From: Chionis minor
Taxonomy: Eukaryota > Chordata > Aves > Charadriiformes > Chionididae
Length of the DNA stretch: 64,000 nucleotides
NCBI GenBank assembly: GCA_013398295.1
Contig: VZSF01001062.1
Location: 373,677-437,676, forward strand
Reading direction: 5' to 3'
Position numbers and translations under genes: made by a program. Positions 15,301 to 30,366 of this stretch are shown piece by piece (position 1 is the stretch's first letter; each line of letters begins with the position of its first letter). Below the pieces are notes generated by a model. That model did no database searches. It had not been told where the DNA came from and was given only the letters and a program-made list of their open reading frames with translations.

Positions 15301-18300
15301 CACATCAGCGCATGTGCTGCCAAGGCACAAGTTGTCTACTTCTAGAAAACTCCAGACAAACCAGACAGGATGATTTGGTCTTTCAGTTGCCTGTTGTTTA
15401 GTACCCAGATGGTCTGTTTAGTTTGGTGGTGTGTCAGGGACATCTAATTGGATGTACTAAAATGGCACTGACTCTATTTAGCCCGGTGTGAAAATGCACC
15501 TGTTTGTTCTGTTAAACTGGAGAATAACATGTATTTCTGGCACGCTTGCCACTTTGGCAATCTCCCTGTGCTATCTCATTGCTCACCCTGAGTTACTTAC
15601 AACACATCTAGCTTATCTGTTACCAGCAGCAATCCTGAGTCTCTGTTTCCTACTGATGGCAAATAAAAAGCAAGACGTTTCTAGCATTTGGACTGCTGTT
15701 TCAGAAGTGCAGCTGCACTGATAGCTCTCAGTAGAAGCCTGAGCTTTAGCAACCGCTCAGTTCAGGGCCCGGAGTTGCCAGTAGTTTTGCAGGGGTTTTG
15801 TCTTTGCTGCTGTTCAAGTGTGTGCTTACAGGCGAGCATGTTCAGTGGGGTAAAATGTAGACTGACCCTGTGGTGTGGGGCAAGGGGGGTGTCCAGGCTG
15901 TCAACCAAGGGCCTAAGCTTTTCTTCAGGTGTTGCAGCTGGGTGAAATATTTGTGGACCAATGTGTGGAACAGGCTGGCTCACCAGTGGATATCCTTAGC
16001 TTTGGTCTTTCCAAGCAGCATGTACCTCCTGTAAGGACATGCTATAGCTGGGCCAGGGAACAGCAAGGAGCGGCAAAACAACCAGGCAACATGTTTATTT
16101 CTGTCCACAACTATACATTCTTGATAAGCCATAGGAATAGGTAGCCCTGGAGAAACTGCTTGTTTCCTCTTTTCCTAGTGCTGATTGCTTCTCTACTGGA
16201 CAAAAGTGAGAGTGAGGATTATGGCAGTAAGGTGAGCCCTCTGTAGGACATATGACTGAGACAGATCTTCCTTAAAGCCTCCCTGTGTTGGGTCATCCCA
16301 CCCCATCCATGGCCTTGAGTGACTGCTGCCTCTGTGCCTTTGTTGGGAGCAAACGCTCTTTTGTGCAGCTCCTGGCTTTCTGCAGGTGTTCCAACTTCCC
16401 AGTTGCAAATCTGGTGATTTTTCTGTATGTAAGAATCATGAGGAATTAAACTGCTTATTGAACTGCCACACTGTGGATTAATTAACTGTGTTAATTGTTA
16501 AATTCAGAAATATTAGAGTTTTGTAATTCTGCTATAAAGACTATTCCTTGGTTTCGTCAGTGTGTTCTTGATGTCCAGCTTTTACAAACAGGGCTGGTTT
16601 TCAGCTTGCTGCCTTGTATTTCATGTTCGGCAGTAGAACCACAAAGCCCTCTCGATGATGTGGAAAGCACTTAGACACAGGTCTCTGGAAGGTGTAATTC
16701 TAAAACACTGAATACATCTGTGTTTTGGGTTTTTTTTCCACAAATTCTTATGCTATATACCGGTGAGTAGCAGTTCCCATGGCAGACCTCAGGGATCCCT
16801 AACATGAAGACCAGATGCAAGTCTGGAGCAGTTATAGATTTAGGTCTCTGGATTAGCTAGGCGCAGGAGCGGACAGCTGAGTTTCTCTGCCTGAATAGTC
16901 CCTGTGAGGTCAATGGCACCTCTCACCTCCTTAAAGTACTCTGCTAAAAAGAGGACTTAAAAGCATGGTAGAGTGCACAGCCTCCTACTTCAGCAGCTGC
17001 CACGAGTCTGGCTGTCGATGCAAAGTACACCGCTCTTGGGGGCATCAGCCCAGAGCTGCTGGGTTTGACTCCCCACTTCCACCCCTGGCTGCAAAGCTCC
17101 ACTGACAGGTCCCTGGAGGACCCTCTCCTGCTCTGCCTGGAGAGAGCTGTGGGGAAGACAGCACTACTCAGAGATTCGGAAGTGGACATGAGGGAGCTTG
17201 GGAAGGAACAGCCAGGCTTTCTCAAACGGAGAAGCTTTTCATGTAATTTCCTTTGCTTTCTTCTTAACTGCTAAAAATAAAAAGCAGAACAGGAGTGAAA
17301 AATAAAACAAATTGCTTCTTGGCACCTCTGTTTCGCTCGCTGATGCTTTACAAAAGTATCAAAGCTCTTTGCAGCCTAGTGTTTTTAAAAAATTCTCCTA
17401 TTTAAAGGTAGCCTTTGTAAGCACCTGCTAAAGGAGGTTTTCAGGCTGCTGCTTGTTTACCAAATACCTCATTATAGGCTCCTGCAGAAATGTGCATGGG
17501 AAGGATGAGGGCAGCTCCCTCCTTAGGTGAAACTCCCGTGGCAGTAACGTTATAACCCTCAGGAGAAGTGGGAAAGCTAAAACAGCAGTTGCTTTTAAGG
17601 TTTGAAAAACAAATAACTGGCTACAACAGGAGAGCAGTGAAAGTAAAGAGTTGTGTCAGAGGCGGAAGACAAATTATTGTTTAGATTTAGGTCATTTTGG
17701 GCTGCAGAACTGCAGTAAAGACTAAGATCCCACAACTGCTTTTATATGTTTGTGTGTGTGTATAGAAACAGATGAATTGTGTCTGACTGCCAAGTGCCAT
17801 GTGTTTACAGCTCAGTTATAAAACACTTTAAAAGAGGGGTTTATAACAGAAACATTGACACATTCTTAAATATGTTGATGCTAATAGGCACCACCATAAT
17901 AAATCCCATAAAGGTAAAGATATATCTGTTGTTCTGGAAGAGGATATATTGGCTTCTGCCTGAAGTGAAGCTTGTCATTTCTGTTCTTCAAACTATTTGA
18001 ATCTTCTATGGCATCTAAGAAGCCATTGAAGCCATCTAGATCATATCTAACACTTCAGATAATGCCAGTGTGTAGCAGAATAATCTGTTTGATAATGAAA
18101 AGCTTTTCCAATTGCAATATGGGAGCCGCAACCCTTTTCAGAACATAAAATTTTACCTATGTGTGTGTGATACAGTGTTTAATCACAGGGAAACCTACCT
18201 ACTTGTCATTAACTTTATTCTTAATCATTTTCTTACAAATTTTAAAAGGCTTCTGGCTTTCCTATAGACAGCAGTCGGCAGAAACGTGCTGGCTGCATCA

Positions 18301-21300
18301 TTAACATTAGCTAAAACTTTTCCCCCAAGTTCTTGTGAGTGCTTTTGAAGGGGATCCTTCCCTGTTGCTTGCAAGAGGAAGCTGGCTCGGGCCTGGAGCG
18401 GGGCAGCTGTGCAGCACAGCTGTGCAGCATCATGTGGTGGCTCAGGGGCGTGAGCCTTGTCTGCCACACCCCAGATGCGAAGCGTGTCTGTAGCCTGAGT
18501 GCGGTGACACAGTTTGGACTTGAGCTGTGGTCCCGGGGACAACATCCTCACTCTGGAAGGCTGCCCAAGCAGGGAACAGGGGTGTGAAACACAGCAGTGT
18601 TGCTATTCTGTTGGACGTTGCTGAAGACTTTCCTGAAGCTCGCTATCATGGTCTTCCCTTTTTCTTGCCTCTTTCTTGTCAAGTGACAGCACTTTTTTTT
18701 TTCTGTTGTTGTTTTTCTTTGTTGTTCCCCACAGAACAGAATGTCCCCTGGTATAAGGTCTCCTAATGCATGCCAGCAGCCCGCTGCAGCCTCCTGCCCC
18801 ACGTGAACCATGTGGGATGAAACTATGTTGACCGTAGGGTGAAAAATTGCCCAGTATGTCTGAGGAGGCTCAAAGACAAGGCAGGGAGTGTTGCGTGGTC
18901 AGACTCCAGGGCGGCACTTTCACAGGGAAGTGGAAAGGGGGCCAGGTTGTTTTAGGGTGAGCTAATTCCTCCTGAAAACCTCCAAGAATCTTCCTAATTC
19001 CCAGTGCGCACAAGAATGCTCATGGCAGGTAGGTGTCGTGTCAGTGAACAGGCGGAGTGGGGAGCGAAACAGCTTCTTCAAAGCCTCAGGCCAGTGACCG
19101 GAGCTGCAGGCTGGTGTGGTACAGTGCAGGGTGGGATGAACACAGGTGCCCTCAGCTCACAATGGTGGCAACTCTGTCCTTCCAACAAGCCAGGCAGGGG
19201 CAATATTTCCCATTACAATTTCACGTCTATATGCATGAGGAATTCCTTGGTGCAAATGTAGGTGAGAGCGTGTAGTCTGCAAAGTAACCTACACAGCCAC
19301 CACAAAGGCACCAGCTTCCTGAAAGTCTATGGTTCATGCACGTGGATCTAACATGGTTTCTTCTGCAGAAGAGCACCAGAACATTTAATTCAATATCCTG
19401 AAGCTTCATGAGTTTGTTTAGCAGGTTTTCCTTCCAAAGGCTTGGTTCCCCCTCTTAACCTGCCTGCCTCTTGCATTTGTCCCAAAGACAGATGACTTTC
19501 TCAGGTTAAGGTCTTACTCTTAGAGAAATTGTTACCCCCAGGAGGGACCCACAGCATGTGACTCAGGTGGCAACAAAAAGCAAAACCTGTGCAACAAATT
19601 CAGTCTTTTAAAGAAGGCTGTAATGTTGTGAATGGTGGGAACTTACTTCAGTAAACTTCAGAACTGCAAATAATGATGAGAAACCTGCTGTTTGTATTAG
19701 ACTAGTCACATAATACAGCAGTGGTTATGTACCTGAGTAAATCACTCACTGAGAGCTGCCTTGTGGCTTCCTGTGATAATTAATAATTCCTGAATTGAAG
19801 TTGTCAAACAAGGGTAAATGTTTGTATTATGCTAGTATTGAAAGACCTCTGCATGGGCCCGTGTCTCCTTGCATCACTTATACCTCCAGCACAAGCACGG
19901 GGAGGCACGGAAAGAATTCTTCCATTCAAAACTATATGGCATTTCTCTGGCAGCTCCTTTCCTTCCTGAGCCTGGTAGCTTTCCAAGAAAGAATGACTGC
20001 TGCTGTGCAGTATATTCTGCCTAATCAGTCTGTGTCTCCATTGCACAGATAATATCAGTGTGGTAGCACATGAGCCTCAGATATAAATGGCAATAGCATA
20101 ATTTATGTAGTAGTTGGAAGGAAAATTAAGTTATAACTTGGTAATACTTGTGGGATTGTTTAGTATCTTCCAGAGAGCAGAACAAAATTGGAGGAATCAG
20201 GAGCAGAAGGCTGTTTAGCTTTCTGACACAGCTGGATAAAAACAGCTTTATGTGAATAGCATTGCCGTTAGCACTAAGTTTCTCATCCGTGGATTTGGTT
20301 CCCCAACAGTGGGACAGTGGATGAGTTGGATCCTATTATTAACTTGTCGCAAAGTACCATGTAAAATTAATAAGCATAGAGAAAGAGTGCTTTCAGACCT
20401 TGAGAGAATTAAAGAGTGTCAGAGGCAACAGGAACTTAAATATGTAAAGGGAAGTAAGCTGCATTCAGGGATTTCTGTAACAAAGATAATGGATTCTTTA
20501 AATGCAAGAAGGTCAATGAGCTTTTGTTTTGATGTTATCTGCTCTGTAGAAACTGCTTTAATGATGGATATAGTTACAAAACATTGGTATCCCATCACGT
20601 TTACAGCATGACTTGGGTAATACTGTGAGGAACTAGCGTGCTGCAACCACATTCCGAGACTGTGCCCCTCTGAGGTCCGTTGTTAAAATACAGATTGGGA
20701 ATTCAGTTTGAACATATTCTGGGCTCAGCAAAACTAAGTGATGCTTATGACGAAGCTGTACTGAGTGACCAGTTGGTTTTCTAAAAGGTTCCTGATTGGA
20801 GCACATTAAAATTAATTGCCTCTAATAAGGCTTACTTTGCAGAGGAAATTTCTTCAGCTGATCTTGACCAGTCTTTCCTCTCTTGTGTGCCCTTCTATAA
20901 AGACCAAGTCTAGTCTCTTCTTCCTAAACTATGGCATTTCATGCTCCTTTCAGCTTATACCACTACTGACTGTGGGAATTACCTGCTATTGCACAGCCTT
21001 TTCTGAAAATTATGGTAATCAAATGCTATGGTTTTCTTGGTAGCAAAAAGTAATCAGCTGTTTTGTTTTTCCAGAGTAGCCCTCTGTAACCTACAGGATA
21101 GAGCTTAAGGCAACCAGCCAGGGCAGTGACCTGTTCAGGCTTAAGCGTCAGGAATTTCCCAGGCTTGAGAGCTGACAGCTGCCTTCCAGAGGGTAGGAAG
21201 TTTGAAACATATGAGAAAAGCACCTCAACATGACTCTTGAAGAGATTGGGTGAAAAGAAAATTTTCCTTCATCATAGGCTGTCTTGGCACATTTCCTGCA

Positions 21301-24300
21301 GGTAAAGCTAGTTATATTTAGCACTAAATATAACATAGTAAACAAGAAACCTAAGGGGAGCTGAGGAACCTTGTCTGTTGGTTAAAAATACTTTAAAGCC
21401 CGTTGTCCCGAAACATGTATTGTCATTCCCAATTAAAAACTTTTCTGGTGAAAAACATGTGCAGAAGAGAGTGTTCCCAACAGTTATCCTCACAGGTGCC
21501 TCTACTCTTCCCCAAAGAGCACTGTGAGGGTAGTGCTACCAGTTTCTACTCGGCAAGCAGAGGTTGGCTTTAGTGATACCTACTGAACCAGGTAGTGACA
21601 GATTGGAGGATGCCTGGGGGTTATGTAATTCCTTTTTTGCTGAAGCGTGTTCAGTTCTTAGGTGATATTTTAGGAGTACCTATTTTAAAATAGAGAACCA
21701 TCAGCATGACATTCAGCTTATAGGAGTCTCCAGGATGGGGCAGAGGGGTGCCTCTGTCACTCACAGGTATTATGCCAGGTATTATGCCTACTCCATACAC
21801 GACTCAGCAGCCAGTGATATTGCAGGGAAAGGAGGCTGATTTCACCCAAGAGATTTCTCCCACAGCAGGAAGTCGACAAAGCCAGCTCCCAAGGCACCCC
21901 GGGCTACGTGGCTGGAAGAACACGTAGGTGTGCTTTGTTACACAAATTCACAAGTGATGCAAACTGCCGAGAAAGACCAGAGCCAACACAGGCTGATGAA
22001 ACTTGTATTAGGCTTCATAACTTATTTTGCAGCATAGCCAGTATTGAATGCAAGAGAATTAGTAACTCCTCTCTTTGAGTCTGTTGGTGTATGTGTCTCC
22101 TGTTATTCCAGCCAGTCTTCCCCCAAATGCAAGCACCTCCTCCACTGATGTTCTTTTAACATGGAGAGTGAGGAAAAATATTTCATTTATAGCTACCACA
22201 AACATGGGCTGTAACTTTTTGGAATGCACGATTGCAGCTTTTAAAGGCATATTTGCACTAGCTTTACTTAGCTTGGATAGCAAGAGTGAAGTCATGCTCT
22301 TCAGCCCAAAGCAGGCTTGCTACATGCTTACTCGCATGACTACTTTGGTGCCTAAGTTCAACAGAACAATGAATAATTATTTCATATAATATTTCCTCTA
22401 TTTCCACATGTTTCTGTATGTCCAAATGGGAAGGAAGAAGTGCTAAATTCATACTTACAGTAAATGAGCTGAATACAACACATACGCATGTGTAACACTG
22501 AAAGAGAATGATCTTCATTCACAAAATCTGAGAGATTCACAGTGATTGTACAGGGCACATCCAGAAAACCAGACCAAATGCAACAGCTGGAGTCACTGGA
22601 GAGCTAGACAGGAATTTGGGGTGGGAAAAATAGTCAGCAATGTGTATTATTCATCATTTGTGATTTGCAGTTGAGGAAATGGAATGCCCTCTGACACATC
22701 TGAAGAAGTTCATGATTTATTGGAAGTAGTGAAAGAAGTATGAAGCCAAATAGTAATATAAACCCCTGGGGATTTCTTGCTACAATCTTTTATGTAGCAT
22801 TAGAACCACTGTAAATAGTTGGACTAAGATGAAAATCCTGGCAAACATTTGGCATGAAATGCTTGAGATATGAAACTGTTCATTCCTTGAAGTCAAGAGA
22901 TTTTACTTTTGTCCAGCATCGTAATACTAAAGCCTGCTACCTTTATTTAAATATCATTCAAACTCTTTCAACTTACACCCATCCTATTTTTAGTGGAGAT
23001 GTCCCGGATGATGAATGGCATTAGCTACAGCACCTTAGTTTTGTGGACCTGTCACAGCAGGACAGCTATATTAATTGACAGTGATCACACCGGGCATTGT
23101 GTGAGGTTTACTTTTGACCTGGGAGAACATTGCCACCATTCACTTTCAGTAGCCAGTACCAACAGAACCATTCCATAGAAAGTGGCCAAATGGAACAAAA
23201 TACTCCATGGCTTAAAAATACTTTTTATTATATATACCCAATAGTCATTATGGAAATGCTGTGAGACAGCCTGAGTAACTGTTTTCCAAATATTACCTAC
23301 AAACTTAATTTCTTCATGCAAGCCTACATGAGCAGCAGTGTAACTTCCTAAAATGGAAATGGGCAAATACTCCTGAAGGCAGCACCGCTTTAGCAAATGA
23401 TATGCATGCAGCCATTTGTGCCTGGACTTGATCCTACACAACCTGACATTTGTGGCACGACTGCTCACTGATTTCTTCCTCCTACTGCATTACAGGTTAC
23501 TTGCTTTGCTTCACAGACCAGGAATTCCATACATTAGGGCATGGATCTAAATAAGAGGAAGAAAGTATAGAGAAAACTAAACCAAGAATTTACCTGTCGT
23601 GGGTGCAAACACCAGAAAGCACATGCTCTTGATGTACGCTTGCTATGGCCTTTTAAACAGCATTCAAGCCACTGTAAATAGGTGGCCTCAGAAAAAAAAA
23701 AGTGGTGCTGGAGAGGTAGTTTCTGGCTGTATGCTATGTAACAACCCCAAAATTCATCTAAATTCTTGTGTTTTGTCCTTGGGCAGTGCTTTTCCTCTGA
23801 ATTACCACAAATGTAGATTTGTCTTGGAAACTATCAGCAGCACACACACAAAAGGCAGCAGATCAGACTCTGTGCATGGTAAGTAGGGGAAAAATCGGAA
23901 GCTGGTAAGTTACCAACACCAGTGCAACTCAGTTCAGTGATTCGAATGTCAAGAAAGTGCACACAGCAAATAATATGGAAAACTGCTGTAAGTAATATCC
24001 TAAGGCAGCAGAACAAGAACCACATGTCATTTTCAAGTAGCTCCATGCAGTTATAAAATGGTTGTGTCAAACAGGTGAGGATTAAACTCTGCTTTTGTGA
24101 CTTGAAGTGGCATCCTCTTGCAGTGTATACACAAAGTTCTTTTATTTTTCAAATGTCTCATTTTTGTATGCACAGGAACATATCATTAATATTAGACCAT
24201 CACATCCCTATCTTTATTTTTTTTCCTTATACCAGATAATTTTAGCAACTAGCTTCAAGAATGAAGGCACGCGCTTCAGCTAGCTTTAGACACCATGGTT

Positions 24301-26600
24301 CCAAATTCCTACCTAGGGCACTGGGCTGAGTTCACACTCCAGCAGTTTGGCTGTAGAAATCTTCAGCCATTTAAGCAGAGTTCAAACACAGCTTGGCAAT
24401 GCTGCTTATAGCCCAGAGTAGACACAGCTGAAGATGAGGAATGCCTAGTGAATTTTTCCGAGGCGTGCTGCAGGGCAGACACATCTGTGTTTTGCAATGT
24501 GTGTAGGCGACTGGCCCAAACAGTTGATAAAATGTTCCTCTTTTGCCCCTTACCATTAAAGTCTTTGGCACACTTCACAAGTACCTCAGCATGTACTGAC
24601 ATCTCTTTTCTGGGAGAAGAATGTAGTGATTTGGCCTGTCTTGCCTAATCTCATTTTCCTCTCTGTTTTTTTCCTCCCCAAATTATAGGTGCTTGTAGAG
24701 CAGCATGATGACTTCCCAGCTGCACATCCCCTTTGGACAGTCTCTTGCACGATCCACATGAAGCTATGTTGTACATTATATTCTTCATAGCCTTTCAACA
24801 GTGAAGGCACCTTTCATCACAGGCTAGCCCTCAGCCTCCCTGCTAAAAGAGTTAATGTTCCTGAATCAGCCCAGGCTTCCTCTTTCTCACCCATCTGGTT
24901 TTTCTACTAATGAACTAATGCTTGTAATTGCAATGCAGCTGTCTGCAGATTCCACTACCCCGGTCCCTTATAGGCATATATGCCACGTACGGTGCCTTTC
25001 AGTGCATGTATCCTAAAGATTTCTTAGAACAGAAGAGAACTGGAAGGGTTCTACAGAGGGTATAAGTGAATGGAAGTGTAAAAGCAAGATTGAAAGCACT
25101 GGTTTAATCCCACTGAAATAAACATTTACAGCTTTTCTGACCTTTTCCTGTAGATCATGTCAAGCCCTTCATCAAGTTCAGTGTGATTTAAAATTTAGAG
25201 CAACATTCCCTTTAGGCTGTTATATTAAAGTCCAGATGCAAGTGAATGTTCAGGCTCAATCTGAAATTTTCCACCTGCTTCCAAATTCACAACCTGCAGG
25301 CAATGGCAAGAAGGTTGGCTGCACATGCCTATTCATTGATCCCAAACAGGGACTCTTTGTATGCAATGACAGAGGGATAATGTAGTTTCCCCCATACTGC
25401 TTTGAAATACAGACAATTTACTAACATGGCAATTTTTTGAGAACCTGTTTTTGGCACGTTTTATTCTAATCTTCAGTTTGCAGGTTATTTTCTTATTGAC
25501 TCTGCTGAAATATTGTCAACATCCAGAATAAAGAAATATTGTTTTATTACCTAAAATTTATACTTCTGCTGCAACATCAAATACTCTGCAACTGTTCTAG
25601 TCTGCACTTAAGGCCATTGATCAGGATGACGTGCATGCACAGAGTCTCTTAATGAGCGTGATGCAGACAGCACTTTGGGAAACCAGTTTTGACTTCGATC
25701 AAGGAGGTAGGACAGACTTTAGGAATACGTTTTGGAGGAACAGCCCATATCACTGCAGGCCCAGGGACAAGAGTGAACGTGTTTCAGCCACCTACCTGCT
25801 GTACTCCTTCTGCTTTGTGCTAGCAGGGAAGGAGTCTCCCCGGCTGCATTACAATTGCCCAGCTGTGGCCACCTCTGACTAGCAGCACTGTTTGACATTA
25901 CGGTGTTGCTATTCCTTTGCAGCCCCAGCTCCAACTCCATTCTCCATTTCTGCCCTGTAATTTGCTTGAGGTCCTACACAAGGCCAGATCCTTACCCCAG
26001 GCTCAGAGGATACTTCTTGTCTGGTCAGCAAGTGGCATTTTCCCAATGTGTTGCGTTGCTAAAGCAGCTTTTGAGGGACGGGAAGACAGAAACACTCTTT
26101 CTCTAGATGGATGTAACTATTAGGCTTCCTGCTGAAGTTTTGTCCAAGTGCTCAGATTTCTAACACCCCAGTGATGTAATTCTTGTGTATACAGTGTCAT
26201 TTATGGTCCAGACAGCCATGGTGCACCTTCCCCAGTGACCAACCAGCCTCAGGCCTGTCCCAGGCACCTTGGTTGTTTTGGTTAAGTCTGTGACCCTGGC
26301 TCCTGCTCTTAGCTCATGTCCAGGAGTGAGAGAAGCAAGGATGCATCCTGTACTCATTCCTTGTTTGTGTGTATGCCATTAAAAGGAATGCAATCATGTA
26401 ATGTGTTTATTATTGTTATTCATTTAGAGGTTTAGAATTTTTTTTAACCTAATCACATGTTTTTATTAGGTGTAGAAACACATACGGTTGAGCATCTCTC
26501 CTTAAAAGGGGAGAGACAGGTTTGAGACAGCAAGGCAGGAAAGGAATTAATGTACTCTTTAAATGGCCATGCTGCTTAGAGATAACAACTCAATCACAAA
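9390..26600. other. Intergenic DNA, no gene recognised
   Basis: No coding family, tRNA, rRNA or recognisable transposable element was found in this stretch. Open frames reach at most 127 codons (9448-9831, minus strand), occur equally on both strands and overlap each other. This is expected by chance in DNA of this composition. Small features are a poly(A) run at 12666-12681, a 13-bp tandem duplication at 18405-18430 (units AGCTGTGCAGCAC and AGCTGTGCAGCAT), and an exact 12-bp tandem duplication at 21765-21788 (AGGTATTATGCC twice). The stretch belongs to the desert downstream of ZSWIM6. Confidence 0.7.
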
Positions 26601-26614
26601 TCCGTGACCACAGT

Positions 26615-26636
26615 CCCACCACCCCCTCCCCTGCCC
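26615..26636 (-). promoter_or_regulatory. G-quadruplex motif on the minus strand
   Basis: On the + strand, C runs (CCC, CCCCC, CCCC, CCC) are separated by ACCA, T and TG. The minus strand therefore carries a four-run G-quadruplex pattern. No gene lies beside it, so its role, if any, is unknown. Confidence 0.5.
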
Positions 26637-28574
26637 GAAGGTTTCAGGAGTTTGGAGTGTGAGTGTGGGTGTTGCCTCTTGCCCCTCCTGTAACTTCATG
26701 GTTACCAGAAAATCACACTGATTCACTCTGCTTGTTACACATCCTGTGTTTCTTCAGACTTCCCCATTCTCTTTCCTTCCCTTTTCACCTTGTCACCCCC
26801 ATCCAGCATTGCACACGCTATTCTGAGGTTGCAAACCATGCTATGCTAGGCCACCCTGCACCATGGGATTTCTCTCCTTGCCTGCAGTCAGAAGTCTTTG
26901 CTGGAGCTTGGCTTTCTTACTGAATACCTTACTTGAGCTATAAAGTTATGTAGCAACATAGGAAACTTTCCAAAATCAGGCACATTTTTAAACCCTTTGA
27001 ATTTCATATGAGAATGAATCATAGGAAGAGTCATTTTCTCCTCGTGCTGGATAGGGAACTTGATTGCATTTGAGAAGCAAAATGACTTGTAAAGCAACTT
27101 TGTTTGTTTCCTGTTAAGACATCTACCTTAAGCTTTCTCAATTCCCCCTCTGTCTTTTTGCCTAGTTTTGAGAAAAAGACACAGCTCTCTTCCCCCATCC
27201 AAAGAATGAAATGAAATGTCTTATTTTGGGGTCAAATTAAGCATTTTAATCCACAGTGAATTCCCTTTTTGCCAAAAACCAGGTAAACTGCTTTAGGTTG
27301 ACTCATAACAAAAAAAGTGTTCTCAGTGTCACCAACAAACTGGGTGAATCCATTATTCACACAGCTCAAGGGAAAGGCTTGCTTTGAGTCAAGGGCTGAC
27401 AAATGACATTGCGTTTGACTTTGATCCTCAGAAAGGGAGAACGTTTGAAGTCTGTTGCAGATGGGTGATGTCCTCAAGCACCCAGCCACACGTGGCAGGG
27501 GCACAAAGTGTGATGAGGTGGCCTTAGGTACAGGCCTGGGTGGCGTGGATGACAGCACCGGAGCGCCTTTTTCCATCGCTACCCATAAAGTCCGCCACAA
27601 AACCCACCATTTTCTCCACCCAGGTGCAGGGGAGCTGTGAGTGTGGTGCTCTTCCCCAGAGGTGGGTGAGCAAATGACCCAAGGTAGCTCATCTGAACCT
27701 AGCCTGCCATTCAGCAGTGCGTTGGGCTCTGTTATTAGGCTGGAGCCTGCTGCTTTACTTTCCAAGTTTTATTAATTTCAGTGCATATTGCTGTTGGCTG
27801 TTCTTCTTAATAGCTGGTGTTTTTTGTGCTACAGATGGAAAATAGGCACATACAAGAAGCTGCCTTCAAATGCAAGCCTTGAGGGGCCTGAACTTGAGAA
27901 CATTAACGTGCGCTTGTGTTGTGCCACCAAGTGCAGATGGCAATTTAAAAGCATCTGCACCTCTGTTCACAGGGGCTGTGTTCAAGGACTTTCCTAAGTG
28001 ATCTGAAACAAAGTAGATGTGGCAGGAAGTTGAGCTACTCAAGCAGCTCCACCCTGCTGACATCCCCCACTGAGCAGGAGAGCATCTAGGCCATCTAATT
28101 GCCTTGATGGGCACTTGCGCCTTCTTGCTGATGCACAAGACACTTCACTGCCAGCAAAGCAGGAAGAACATGCTCAAGCTAATGCACTTCAGCGTCCTAG
28201 GAGTGCGGGAGGTGGCTGTCTGGGATTCCTCCAGCTAAAGGGGGACTCGGGCTGTGTGTTGTCAAGAAGAGCTTGAAATGCATTGTAAGGTCACTGTGGC
28301 TTCACTAGCAGAAGTTGTGACTGTCCTACTCTTCCCAGCCCCTGAAGAAAGAATTTATTTCCACGTCCCCATGGCAGGATGAGGAGCATTTGGGGATGCT
28401 TCTTTTGCCCTTCACTCCCCAATTTTGCTGGGGTGCTCACCTGGGCTGGGTCCTCAGCCACGCCGTCCGCTCGGGGGTGGCTACTGCCTCCCCTGGCTCC
28501 TCGCTCAGCAACAGCCCTGAAAAAGGGGACCAGTTTTTACAATGCTATCATTACAGAGCACTTTTAGGGTCTGT

Positions 28575-28640
28575 ACAAATATCAGTTAATCCTTGTAGCA
28601 TCTGAATGATGTTAAGTTTGTATTTAACTGAAGAAACTCA
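28575..28640 (-). repeat. Possible MIR-like SINE remnant
   Basis: 'cagttaatccttgtagcatc' followed downstream by 'tttaactgaagaaactc' resembles, in reverse orientation, the MIR region that reads 'attaatcctcacaacaac' and 'ttttacagatgaagaaactg'. The spacing between the two halves is about right. Identity is low, so this is tentative. Confidence 0.35.
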
Positions 28641-30329
28641 AAGTATTCTCCTGGAGACAAGGGAGGATCGAGTGCTGAAGGGCAGCAAGGTCAAGGGATG
28701 ACTCATCCAATTGCCTTTGTGGAGGAAATGAGAAAAATCGAGCCTTTCCCTACACGAAACTTCCCTTTCTTCTGAGGGACAATAGAAGAAGAGAAAGCCA
28801 AAGTGCAGAAGAAAGGTTGTAAACCAAGAGGAAGCAGCAAAAGAGTAAGAGCAGCAGAAAGAAGGACAAACTGCCACAAAGGAAAGATGTGACTCTGAAG
28901 ACAAACCCACCAGATGACAGAGGGAGATACACCGAGACATCTCTGGGGAGATGGATTTGCTGCAAGGGCAGTTCACTGTGTAGCTCCACTCCACTGACGG
29001 CATCTTCTGCTGTACAGCGTTGGCTTTGTGTTCTCTATTTCTTGTCCAATGGACAGACACCGCAGGTGAAAGCAGGCAGTGGCAAATGTGTGTGAGTTCA
29101 GCTATTCAAGGCACAAAAATCTTGCACCATGTTGTACCTTACAGTTCAATAAGCCAAGTACACTTGATGAAAAAAATGCAATCAAATTCTTCAATCTCTT
29201 CTCTCTTTCTGTTACCACCTCTTGCAGTTGGATGTTTGGGTAACAAAACATAGGATATAGTGCAGAAACCACCATAATTTTTTGAGGCTAAAACCCTGAC
29301 ACCTGCAAAATCAATACCATTTATTAGAAACACAGGGTCTTGCACAGGGCTTGTGTTTTGACCCATTTCACTGGTTTGTTGCTTTGATATTAAAAATGTA
29401 CCCATCAAATATTGTTTATACTGCTTCCTCCCTATAAAACTTCTACCTTCACAGCTTCTCCCTGGCCTTTCTTCACCTCTGGCATTTTTGTTTCTATTGC
29501 AGTTCTGTAAGACCTTCCCCCTCCTTTTGAAAAGGTATGTTAAAAAGTTAGCCTCACTTTTTCATTGGAAATGTGAAGGACCATCTCATGCCTTTCCTCA
29601 GGCCTGGCCTCAGAGGTCCTCCCTTGTCCCCTTTCCCATGCCTTCTATGAACTTCAGGCTGCAGAGCTGGAGGGAAGTCATGTTTCTGCCAGCTCTTCCA
29701 GAGGGTCTGCAGTGCACTGCACCTCCCATCTGGCAGTGCAGAGTGACACATGAGAATAACTTCCAGGGTGAGTGGGAAAGAAATAACTGAACGTAGGAAC
29801 AAGGGGCCAGATTCAGAGCATCTGCTCAGGATTTCCTGTGTAGACCTTACGCTGTCTGAAAATCTAGGTGTCCAACGCCAGCAGGGTGGCCCAGAGGTCA
29901 AAACAGGACCTGTTTGACTGACCCTGTAATTGATGGGAAGGGCAACACAGCTCCAAAGGGTAACCCCCAATTCCCAGTATCATCTAGGCAGCAATCCAGA
30001 GCCAGTCAGCAGGAGATATGAAGACGGATGTCCTCCTCCATTCCTGCTCCTCCTGGGTGCCTCAATCAGAGCTGTACCCTGGCTGCTTTCCATTCCCTTA
30101 GGACCCAGAGTGTAATGTCCATCTTGGTGCTGAGTGAACAGACCTTGCTGCTCAGAAGGTGTTTTTAGCTGTGCCAGTGCTACCCTCTGCCATCGCCCTT
30201 GCTGTGGTTCAGAGGGTTTCTCCAGAAAAGGCCTTCAGGTCATGGCTACCTTCTCCCACCCGCTGCCAGATGGTGAGGTTACAAAATCAAGTTTTCTAGA
30301 GTTTTGTTTTTTGGGTTTTTTTGCTTGGT

Positions 30330-30366
30330 GTTTTGTTTTGTTTTGTTTTGTTGTTTTGTTTTGTTT
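30330..30366. repeat. (TTTTG)n simple repeat
   Basis: About seven units of TTTTG, with one shortened unit, are preceded by further T- and G-rich sequence from 30301. It is a microsatellite, probably of variable length. Confidence 0.9.

Noticed and set aside
27232..27765. 177-codon open frame on the minus strand
   Set aside because: No recognisable domain, no splice or promoter context, and ordinary intergenic composition.
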